Positions 1-5,571 of a DNA stretch of 5,571 bases are shown piece after piece; the first letter of the stretch is position 1; each line of letters begins with the position of its first letter. The DNA is from Acidobacteriota bacterium. GTDB lineage: Bacteria > Acidobacteriota > Vicinamibacteria > Vicinamibacterales > UBA2999. The position numbers and the translations under genes are program-made. The stretch covers positions 1-5,571 of the forward strand of contig JACCSI010000511.1 of the NCBI GenBank assembly GCA_013813075.1. The letters run 5' to 3'. The notes beneath the pieces are model-generated. The model had not been told where the DNA came from. It saw only the letters and a program-made list of their open reading frames with translations, and did not search any database.

Positions 1-217
1 AATGGACGGCACCCTCGACCGGCGGGCCGCCGAGCGGATACGTCGTGCAGATCGGGACAAGCGCCAATGCCAGTGACAAGGTGAATCAACAGATTGGCAA
101 CGTCACTAGCCACAGCATCTCATCCCCAGCGCCTGGGACTTTTTACGTGAGGGTGCGGGCCGCCAGCGTCGGCGTGCTCGGAGCCGCATCAACGAGATCA
201 TCGTCGTCGTCCAGTGA
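1..217 (+). CDS. C-terminal end of a fibronectin type III domain protein (5' partial, apparent frameshift)
   Basis: This is the tail of a gene that enters from the left edge; codons are open from position 3 with no start inside the window. The translation has the look of the last FnIII beta-sandwich of a bacterial surface or secreted protein: a WTAP strand at the beginning, then GGPPSGYVVQIG, then PGTFYVRVRAAS, which corresponds to the conserved F/G strand region. In this frame the domain then turns into a serine run and would read on to position 332 antisense to sucB. If the frame moves by one base at about 189-191, the next codons read SNEIIVVVQ followed by TGA at 215-217, which is the usual end of such domains. 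I therefore place the real end at 217. FnIII modules generally mediate binding or act as spacers; the function of the whole protein cannot be told from this fragment. Whether the frame change is a mutation or a sequence error is open. Confidence 0.6.
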
Positions 218-232
218 CGGAGAGCGAGTGTT

Positions 233-1513
233 TTACCCGGCGATCGCCATCATTGCCGGGTCCTCGATGTATTCCTTGATCTTGACCAGGAACTGCACCG
301 CCTCGCGGCCGTCGACGATGCGGTGGTCGTAGCTGAGGGCGAGATACATCATGGGGCGGATGACGACCGCGCCGTGCACCGGCACCACGCGATCCGAAAT
401 CTTGTGCAAGCCGAGAATGCCCACCTGCGGCGGGTTGAGGATTGGCGTGCTCATCAGGGATCCAAAAACGCCGCCGTTGGTGATGGTAAACGTGCCGCCT
501 TTCAGATCGTCGAGCGTGAGGCTCCCATCCTGGGCGCGCTTGGCGAAGTCGCGGATTGACAGCTCAATCTGCGCAAAGGTCTTCTGGTCGGCGTCACGGA
601 TAACCGGCACCACCAACCCGCCCGCGACGCCGACGGCCATGCCGATATCGAAGTAGTGCTTCAGGATGATCTCATCACCCTGAAGCTCGGCGTTGATCTG
701 TGGAAACGCCTTCAACGCCCCGATGGCGGCCTTGACGAAAAACGACGCGATGCCGAGGCCGACGCCGTACTGTTTCTGGAAGCCTTCCTTGCGGCGCTCG
801 CGCAGACCCATGACCGCGCTCATGTCCACTTCGTTGAATGTCGTGAGCATGGCTGCGTTGTGCTGCGCTTCGACGAGCCGGCGCGCGATGGTGGCGCGCC
901 GCTTCGACATCCGCACCCGCTCTTCACGTCGGGATGCTTGCCCACCGGAGTGCGGTTGCGACTCCGGAAGGCGCGGGGCCTGCCCTCCGGAGCTTGGTGG
1001 CGACTGTGGTGCAAGTCGGGCCTGCCCTCCGGAGTTCGGTTGCGAAGAGCCCGAAGCACCTGCGGGTGTCCTGGCCCGAAGCACATCGTCTTTCATGACC
1101 CGTCCGCCTGCGCCGCTTGCCGCGACGGAGTCGAGCCTGACGCCTTCTTCGCGCGCGACGTTGCGCGCCGTCGGCGTGGCTTTCTTCTCGGCCGCCGCGG
1201 GTGTCTTGGGCGCCGCCGTTGTAGTATCCGGTGCGATTGCGGTGGAAGCCGCAGGGGTGGCGCCTGCTCCTTGCCCGAGCTCGTCGAGCACCGCGAGCAC
1301 TTCGCCGACTTTGACGTCCGCGCCGTCGCCGTGTTTGATCGACGCCAGTGTTCCGGCGCGATCCGCGCTGACTTCGAGATCGATCTTCTCGGTTTCGAGC
1401 TCGACGAGTGCCTCACCGATGCTCACCGCATCGCCTTCTTTTTTCAGCCACTTCGCAACGCGTGCCTCGACGACGGACTCGCCAAGTTCTGGAACAACGA
1501 TATTGGTCGGCAT
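233..1513 (-). CDS. sucB: 2-oxoglutarate dehydrogenase complex E2, dihydrolipoyllysine-residue succinyltransferase
   Basis: E2o core of the cytoplasmic 2-oxoglutarate dehydrogenase complex: it accepts the succinyl group from SucA on a swinging lipoyl arm and transfers it to CoA in the TCA cycle. The 426-residue protein has the full family architecture. The lipoyl domain is at about 1-77, with the lipoylated lysine K43 in ETEKIDLEV. An Ala/Pro-rich linker is followed by the E3/E1-binding domain at about 113-147 (TARNVAREEGV, GAGGRVMKDDVL). A second, repeat-containing linker spans 150-198, and the acyltransferase domain runs from about 199 to 426. The catalytic motif SYDHRIVDG carries H397 and D401, and TFTITNGGVFGS (341-352) is typical of the family. 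I chose the ATG at 1511-1513 because MPTNIVVPELGES is the standard lipoyl-domain start; the frame stays open upstream to 1831 but only antisense-shifted over sucA. No clear Shine-Dalgarno is visible, so translation may depend on sucA 52 bp upstream. The stop TAA is at 233-235. Confidence 0.97.
   Translation of the reverse strand: MPTNIVVPELGESVVEARVAKWLKKEGDAVSIGEALVELETEKIDLEVSADRAGTLASIKHGDGADVKVGEVLAVLDELGQGAGATPAASTAIAPDTTTAAPKTPAAAEKKATPTARNVAREEGVRLDSVAASGAGGRVMKDDVLRARTPAGASGSSQPNSGGQARLAPQSPPSSGGQAPRLPESQPHSGGQASRREERVRMSKRRATIARRLVEAQHNAAMLTTFNEVDMSAVMGLRERRKEGFQKQYGVGLGIASFFVKAAIGALKAFPQINAELQGDEIILKHYFDIGMAVGVAGGLVVPVIRDADQKTFAQIELSIRDFAKRAQDGSLTLDDLKGGTFTITNGGVFGSLMSTPILNPPQVGILGLHKISDRVVPVHGAVVIRPMMYLALSYDHRIVDGREAVQFLVKIKEYIEDPAMMAIAG
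920..1045 (-). repeat. Three in-frame 42-bp tandem repeats in the sucB linker
   Basis: Three consecutive 42-bp units (1004-1045, 962-1003 and 920-961) encode three 14-residue repeats, SucB residues 157-170, 171-184 and 185-198. The shared core is S-x-P-x-S-G-G-Q-A, read as SQPNSGGQARLAPQ, SPPSSGGQAPRLPE and SQPHSGGQASRREE. At the DNA level the core (plus strand GCCTGCCCTCCGGAG, with two substitutions in the 936-950 copy) recurs at 936, 978 and 1020, exactly 42 bases apart. The unit length is a multiple of three, so the frame is kept. The repeats lengthen the flexible linker between the peripheral-subunit-binding and catalytic domains, which tolerates variation in length. Confidence 0.9.
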
Positions 1514-1525
1514 ATTGATGACTTT

Positions 1526-1553
1526 GAATAGCGAACGTTGAACGCTGAACTCT
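1526..1553. repeat. Heptanucleotide tandem repeat between sucA and sucB
   Basis: On the plus strand the sequence reads GAATAGC, GAACGTT, GAACGCT, GAACTCT in four consecutive 7-base units, three of which begin GAAC. It occupies about half of the 52-bp gap between the sucA stop and the sucB start. Short GAAC-type heptamer arrays occur between genes in some bacteria, but I cannot tell from one window whether this one belongs to a genome-wide family. It could affect the spacing or structure of the sucAB transcript. The array is short and degenerate, so chance is not excluded. Confidence 0.55.
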
Positions 1554-1565
1554 GCCCTGGCGACG

Positions 1566-4382
1566 TTATACCTGCTTCGAGAGAACCCGGTCGGCGTCGC
1601 GGGTATCTGCCTTCTCTTCGAACGTCTGCGCGACGATCGCCCGCTGATTGAGCGCGTGCCACGCGGCCGACCCTTCTGATGGGCTCGAGTTGCGGACCCG
1701 GCCGATATAGCGAAGCGGCCAACGACCGTCCAGCAGTTGATCGAGGTGGGGCCGCGCGAACTCCCACGCGCCCATGTTTTCCGGTTCTTCCTGCACCCAG
1801 CTGACCTCGTGGAGCTTCGGGTAGGCGTCAAGGACCTCGCGGATCTCGTCGAGCGGAAACGGATAGAGCTGTTCGACGCGCACCAGCGCCACGTTCGCCG
1901 CAGTCTTGCGCTGCTCGCTCGAGACGAGGTCGACGTAGACCTTGCCGCTGCACAGCACGAGCCGTCGCACCTTGTTGGCCTGCTTACGCGCTTCGGCGTC
2001 GTCGATGACGAGTTGAAAGCGCCCCTCGGCCAGCTCTCGCGGGGTCGAGGCCGTCAGGGGGTGACGCAGCAGGCTCTTGGGGGTCAAGACGAACAGCGGA
2101 AGGGGGTCCGTCTCGAGCAACAGCGCCTGGCGACGAAGGAGATGGAAGTATTGCGCCGCGGTGGTGCAGTTCGCCACCCGGATGTTGGTGTCCGCCGCGG
2201 CCTGCAGAAAGCGCTCAACGCGCGCGCTCGAATGATCGGGCCCCTGGCCTTCGTAGCCATGCGGCAGAAGAAACCCAAGCGACGGCCGCAGCCCCCACTT
2301 GGCGCGCCCCGACGTGACGTACTCGTCCAGCACCACTTGTGCGCCGTTGATGAAGTCGCCGTACTGCGCTTCCCACAACACGAAGCGGCGAGGCTCCTGG
2401 ATGTTGTAGCCGACCTCGAAACCAATTGCCGCGTTTTCCGATAGCGGGCTGTTGTGAATTTCGAACGACGCCCGGGCGGTCGAGAGTGCCCCGAGTGGCA
2501 CGTGCTCTGCGCCCGTCACTGCATCGTGCAGCACGGCGTGGCGTTGGCTGAACGTGCCGCGTTCGACATCCTCGCCGGTCAGACGAATCGCCGTACCGGC
2601 CTCGAGGATGGTCGCCAGCGCCAGTTCCTCCGCGGTCGCCCAATCGACGCTTCGTTCCCCCGGCTGATCGAATATCGCCGCGCGACGCTCGCGGCCGCGT
2701 TCGAGCTTCCGGTGCACCGAAAAGCCCTCCGGAACGCTCAGTAGTTCCCGGTTGAGCGCGCTCAGCCGCTCGAGTGGCACGCCGGTCTGTGCGCGTCTCG
2801 CCGCGCCAACTGGGGGTACCTCCGGCAGCGGTGGCACGTAGTCTTGCTCGGGCTTGAGGCCGGCATAGGCCTCTTCGAGCGACGCCATGCGCGTCTTGAC
2901 GAGTCCCTCAGCGGCGTCCTGGCTGATCACGCCGTCCGCGACCAGTTGGCGTGCGTAGAGTTCGCGCACCGTGGGATGGCTCGTCACGATCTGATAGACC
3001 GCCGGCTGGGTAAACGCCGGCTCGTCGCCTTCGTTATGGCCGTAGCGGCGATAGCCCACCAGGTCGATGAGCGAATCGAGCTTGAAGCGGTGTCGATAGG
3101 CCCACGCCAGCCGCGCCGCCTCGATGCATGCCACTGCGTCATCGGCGTTGACGTGTACGATCGGAATCTTGAAGCCGCGGGCCAGGCCGCTCGCGTAGCT
3201 GGTGCTGTACGACTCGTCCGGCGTCGCCGTGAATCCCAGCTGGTTGTTGGCGATGATGTGAATGATGCCGCCGACGTCGTAACCGTCGAGCCGGGAGAGG
3301 TTCAAGGTTTCTGCGACCACACCTTGCCCCGGGAACGCCGCATCGCCGTGAATTAGAATGCCGAGGACTTTATCGGCGTGCAGTTCGGGCTTGCCTGGTT
3401 TGTCGACGTTGGTGGCCGCCGCCCGCGCCATGCCCGCCAACACCGGGTCCACCGCTTCCAGGTGACTCGGATTGGGCGGCATGCTGATGGTGAGCGACTG
3501 CGGTCGTCCCTGGCCGGCGACGACGAAGCGCGCGCCGGCGTGGTATTTCACGTCGCCCATCCAGCCCAGATCAATTCGGCCGGAGCGTGCAAACAGCGGG
3601 TCCTTGAACTCGGCGAGCACCTGCGGGTACGGCTTCTGGGTGACGTGGGCGAGCACGTTCAATCGGCCGCGATGCGCCATGGCAATCATCACGTGCTGCA
3701 CGCCCGCCGAAGCCGCGTCGCTGATGATCTCGTCGAGAATCGGGATCATCATGTCGAGCCCCTCGATCGAGAAGCGCGTCTTGCCGGGGAAGGTGCGATG
3801 CAGGAACCGCTCGAACGTTTCGACTTGCGTGATGCGATCGAGCAAGTCGAGCGCGTTCACGGGATCGTTGGGCGGGCGAAACTGGCGGGTCTCGACCGCT
3901 TGGCGCAGCCAGACGCGTTCCTCCGGCACAAACACATGGTGGTAGTCGTGTCCGGTCGTGCCGCAGTAGAACGACCGAAGCTCCTCAATCGCCTGCAGTG
4001 CATTACCTGCGCTGCCGCCGGCCGCCCCCGAGACAATCGATGCCGGCAGGCGCGCCAGCGCGTCCTTGGTCAAGCCATGGGATTGCGGGTCGAGCGATGG
4101 GTCGCCGATTGGCTCGGCAATGCCCAGCGGATCGAGACGTGCCGCGAGATGGCCGAAGCGCCTGATCGATTCCGCGAGGTTGAACGCTCCGATCGCGGCG
4201 GCCGTGTCGGTCGCAGCCGTTCCCGCCTCGCGGGACGGGGTCTCGGCGTCAGCGTCCGGCGACCAGCTTGCAAACAGGGTGCGCGTCGCCTCGTCCACGG
4301 AGCTCGGGTCGCGTTGAAAGCGCTCATGCAGCTCGTAGACATATCCGGCGTTTACACCGGTAAACTGGTCCCACGGGTTCAT
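1566..4382 (-). CDS. sucA: 2-oxoglutarate dehydrogenase E1 component
   Basis: Thiamine-diphosphate-dependent E1o, which decarboxylates 2-oxoglutarate and succinylates the lipoyl group of SucB. At 938 residues it matches the usual length of about 930-950. The N-terminal E1o segment is at about 4-40 (WDQFTGVNAGYVYELHERF). The ThDP domain carries AHRGRLNVL (236-244), DVKYHAG (277-283), NPSHLEAVDPV (304-314), GDAAFPGQGVV (346-356) and ANNQLGFT (378-385). YGHNEGDEPAFTQP (447-460) follows. The transketolase-like pyrimidine-binding half (about 580-780) has GEDVERGTFSQRH (603-615), NSPLSEN (644-650) and LPHGYEGQGPDHSSAR (706-721). The C-terminal domain has QEEPENMGAW (864-873) and ends near YIGRVRNSSPSEGS. 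H237 and H281 align with active-site histidines of Escherichia coli SucA (H260, H298) by local context. The ATG at 4380-4382 gives the conserved MNPWDQFTG start, and only a weak CAGG precedes it. No internal stop or frameshift is seen. It is the first gene of the sucAB operon. Confidence 0.98.
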   Translation of the reverse strand: MNPWDQFTGVNAGYVYELHERFQRDPSSVDEATRTLFASWSPDADAETPSREAGTAATDTAAAIGAFNLAESIRRFGHLAARLDPLGIAEPIGDPSLDPQSHGLTKDALARLPASIVSGAAGGSAGNALQAIEELRSFYCGTTGHDYHHVFVPEERVWLRQAVETRQFRPPNDPVNALDLLDRITQVETFERFLHRTFPGKTRFSIEGLDMMIPILDEIISDAASAGVQHVMIAMAHRGRLNVLAHVTQKPYPQVLAEFKDPLFARSGRIDLGWMGDVKYHAGARFVVAGQGRPQSLTISMPPNPSHLEAVDPVLAGMARAAATNVDKPGKPELHADKVLGILIHGDAAFPGQGVVAETLNLSRLDGYDVGGIIHIIANNQLGFTATPDESYSTSYASGLARGFKIPIVHVNADDAVACIEAARLAWAYRHRFKLDSLIDLVGYRRYGHNEGDEPAFTQPAVYQIVTSHPTVRELYARQLVADGVISQDAAEGLVKTRMASLEEAYAGLKPEQDYVPPLPEVPPVGAARRAQTGVPLERLSALNRELLSVPEGFSVHRKLERGRERRAAIFDQPGERSVDWATAEELALATILEAGTAIRLTGEDVERGTFSQRHAVLHDAVTGAEHVPLGALSTARASFEIHNSPLSENAAIGFEVGYNIQEPRRFVLWEAQYGDFINGAQVVLDEYVTSGRAKWGLRPSLGFLLPHGYEGQGPDHSSARVERFLQAAADTNIRVANCTTAAQYFHLLRRQALLLETDPLPLFVLTPKSLLRHPLTASTPRELAEGRFQLVIDDAEARKQANKVRRLVLCSGKVYVDLVSSEQRKTAANVALVRVEQLYPFPLDEIREVLDAYPKLHEVSWVQEEPENMGAWEFARPHLDQLLDGRWPLRYIGRVRNSSPSEGSAAWHALNQRAIVAQTFEEKADTRDADRVLSKQV

Positions 4383-4401
4383 AACCTGTCTAGTTTAACG
4401 G
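4357..4401 (-). promoter_or_regulatory. Nested inverted repeat around the sucA start codon
   Basis: Arms at 4357-4366 (CCGGTAAACT) and 4392-4401 (AGTTTAACGG) are complementary at 9 of 10 positions and enclose 25 bases that include the sucA ATG. Inside, GGTT (4376-4379) and AACC (4383-4386) flank the start codon exactly, so the ATG would sit in a three-base loop in the mRNA. Such a fold could limit ribosome access to sucA. This is a sequence pattern only; no regulator or ligand is indicated, and the small inner stem would be weak by itself. Confidence 0.35.
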
Positions 4402-4440
4402 ACCACGGACTGACCATTCCAGCAGACGAGGCGACACGCG
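4383..4440. promoter_or_regulatory. Divergent intergenic region between sucA and the 148-residue gene
   Basis: The two genes start back to back 58 bp apart, so promoters for both the sucAB operon and the plus-strand pair should lie here or just inside the coding starts. I do not see a convincing -35/-10 pair on either strand. A GAGG at 4428-4431 lies nine bases before the plus-strand ATG and is a plausible ribosome binding site for that gene. The presence of promoters is inferred from gene orientation alone. Confidence 0.4.
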
Positions 4441-4887
4441 ATGACTTCTCGGCCAACTTACGACGATGCGAACCTCATCCTGCGGTTGTACGAAATGAGA
4501 CGTGAAGAGCGAATGCGCAAGGCCCGCGCCTGGTTCACGGGCAACTTCAAGGTGAAGAGCTGGGACGAGCTTCAGCAGCTGGCACCCGGCGGATCGGACG
4601 AGAACGCGTCGTATCGAATGGTCGTCACCTACTGGGACATGGTGGCGTCGTTCGTGAGCAGCGGGGTGCTCCACCAGGAACTGTTCTTCCAGAGCGGTCG
4701 GGAACTGCTGCTGGTGTGGGAACGCCTGCGGGATGTGTTGCCCGAGATCCGCCGCCAGTACAAGGACCCGCACTTGTGGGGGCACCTGGAGGCCGTTGGA
4801 AACGACTTCGCCGAGCATTTCAAGGGCCGGAGCGACGACGCCTACGACGCCTTTCTGACTCGAATTGGCGCGGCGGCTCGAAAATGA
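4441..4887 (+). CDS. Small conserved-looking protein of unknown function
   Basis: A complete 148-residue protein that I cannot assign to a known function. It is soluble and charged, with no signal peptide or membrane segment. The N-terminal half begins TYDDANLILRLYEMRREER (6-24) followed by MRKARAWFTGNF, suggesting a long amphipathic helix with many arginines. The middle section YRMVVTYWDMVASFVSSGVLHQELFF (58-83) is mostly hydrophobic and aromatic and looks helical, and the C-terminal part has KDPHLWGHLEAVGNDF (108-123). The all-helical pattern with the Y/W-rich core resembles the DUF4760 type of protein, but that match is from memory and weak. The ATG at 4441 is preceded by GAGG at 4428-4431. 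The gene ends with TGA at 4885-4887, 28 bp before the HAD gene, so the two are probably cotranscribed. Divergence from sucA does not by itself imply a role in 2-oxoglutarate metabolism. Confidence 0.85.
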   Translation: MTSRPTYDDANLILRLYEMRREERMRKARAWFTGNFKVKSWDELQQLAPGGSDENASYRMVVTYWDMVASFVSSGVLHQELFFQSGRELLLVWERLRDVLPEIRRQYKDPHLWGHLEAVGNDFAEHFKGRSDDAYDAFLTRIGAAARK

Positions 4888-4915
4888 TGTCCGCGGATCA
4901 GTCCCTCGGCCTCAC

Positions 4916-5571
4916 TTGATCAAACTGATCGGCATCGACGTCGACGGCACGCTCCTCGACAGCCGCGGGCAGATTCCTGCGGAGAATCTTGCGGCGTGCC
5001 ACGAGGCGGCGTCGCGCGGCATTCACATCGCGATCGTCACTGGCCGCAGCTTCTACTTTGCGCTCCAGGCGGTTGCGACGCTGGCCGATCCTCTGATCCT
5101 GATTGTTCACAACGGGGCGATTGCGCGGACGCGCGGCGGCGACACCTTGACGCGCCGGCTGATGCCGCGCGATCTCGCTCGGGAGGTGCTGACCGCGACG
5201 CTGTCCTGGCGCGCGTCCGCTGTCGTGTTGTTCGATCGTCCGCTCGCCGGGCAGATGGTCTACGACAAGATGGATTGGGCGCACCCCGACCGAAAGGGTT
5301 TCCGTGCGCGCAATCGGCCGATCATCGAGCAGGTTGAATCGCTGGAGGAGGCGTTGACCGAAGACCCCATCCAGGTGGGATTCAACGGCGGGGTCGAATC
5401 AATGCGTGCGATTGTCGCGCAACTCCAGGCGCATCCCTCGGCCCCCGCTCTGTCGGTGTCGGTGACCGAATACCCGGAGCGTAATTTCTCGCTCGTCGAC
5501 GTGTTTGGTGCCGGCGTGAGTAAAGGCACTGGCCTTGCGCAACTCGCCGCGTCGCTCGACGTCGAGCAAGC
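4916..5571 (+). CDS. Cof-type HAD-IIB family hydrolase (3' partial)
   Basis: N-terminal 218 residues of a haloacid dehalogenase superfamily phosphatase; the gene runs off the right edge. HAD motif I is IDVDGTLLD, with nucleophile D8 and acid/base D10. Motif II is IVTGR, with T42. HNGA (65-68) marks the usual junction to the C2 cap. The motif III lysine is K203 in GVSKGTGL. Motif IV (GDxxND type), expected shortly after, lies beyond the window. Members are about 260-290 residues, so roughly 50-70 are missing. They are cytoplasmic Mg-dependent phosphatases of sugar phosphates, flavin precursors and similar small molecules; the substrate cannot be told here. The TTG at 4916-4918 gives the family-like start (M)IKLIGIDVDGTLLD, but no Shine-Dalgarno is visible before it. 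A different start at the ATG of 4884 or 4887 would be possible only if one base were missing between there and 4916. Confidence 0.85.
   Translation, partial: MIKLIGIDVDGTLLDSRGQIPAENLAACHEAASRGIHIAIVTGRSFYFALQAVATLADPLILIVHNGAIARTRGGDTLTRRLMPRDLAREVLTATLSWRASAVVLFDRPLAGQMVYDKMDWAHPDRKGFRARNRPIIEQVESLEEALTEDPIQVGFNGGVESMRAIVAQLQAHPSAPALSVSVTEYPERNFSLVDVFGAGVSKGTGLAQLAASLDVEQ

Noticed and set aside
186..197. Programmed -1 ribosomal frameshift in the FnIII gene
   Set aside because: No slippery heptamer is present at the frame change, so a missing base is the simpler explanation.
240..247. GCGATCGC octamer like the cyanobacterial HIP1 repeat
   Set aside because: It is a single copy in coding sequence in this window, which is expected by chance at this G+C.
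236..260. CCCGGC/GCCGGG inverted repeat near the convergent gene ends as a terminator
   Set aside because: It lies inside the sucB coding end, has a 13-base loop, and is followed by A rather than T residues on the sucB strand; on the plus strand the T run precedes it.
1049..1084. Direct repeat GCCCGAAGCAC at 1049-1059 and 1074-1084 beside the sucB linker repeats
   Set aside because: Eleven bases spaced by 25, read in different frames and not part of the 42-bp periodicity; too short to interpret.
1514..1831. Upstream extension of the sucB reading frame to an ATG at 1831
   Set aside because: The extra 106 residues overlap the sucA 3' end in another frame and have no lipoyl-domain features; MPTNIVVPELGES at 1513 is the standard family start.
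3378..4505. Long open frame (375 codons) on the plus strand opposite sucA, and similar ones at 656-1541 and 1737-2444
   Set aside because: They are antisense to well-supported sucA and sucB, and their translations are arginine/alanine-rich without recognisable domains, as expected for shadow frames in high-G+C DNA.

Overview
The window is a stretch of high-G+C bacterial chromosome holding the first two genes of the 2-oxoglutarate dehydrogenase complex on the minus strand, flanked by plus-strand genes. The likely source is an acidobacterium, perhaps of the Vicinamibacteria type. This is an inference from G+C, the fibronectin type III style of the left-hand gene and the small uncharacterised protein next to sucA; there is no rRNA or other marker to settle it.

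Layout, left to right. Positions 1-217 (+) are the 3' end of a gene for a protein ending in a fibronectin type III (FnIII) domain. Its last residues are recovered only if the reading frame changes near position 190. It converges on sucB (233-1513, minus), with 15 bp between the stop codons. sucB encodes the dihydrolipoyl succinyltransferase (E2o). It carries an in-frame 42-bp tandem repeat (920-1045) in the linker before its catalytic domain. A 52-bp gap containing a heptanucleotide repeat separates it from sucA (1566-4382, minus), which encodes the thiamine-dependent E1o. sucA and sucB read as one operon in the order sucA-sucB. No lpd (E3) or sucCD follows in this window, because the convergent FnIII gene closes the operon.

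A 58-bp divergent intergenic region (4383-4440) separates sucA from a plus-strand pair: a 148-residue protein of unknown function (4441-4887) and, 28 bp downstream, a Cof-type HAD hydrolase that runs off the right edge (4916 onward). The sucA start codon lies inside a nested inverted repeat that could fold in the mRNA.

SucA decarboxylates 2-oxoglutarate and passes the succinyl group to the lipoyl lysine of SucB, which transfers it to CoA. E3 must be supplied from elsewhere. I see no CRISPR array, tRNA, rRNA, insertion sequence or obvious new system. The items most worth a second look are two places where one missing base would restore a gene's expected structure, the linker repeat in SucB, and the start-codon hairpin of sucA.
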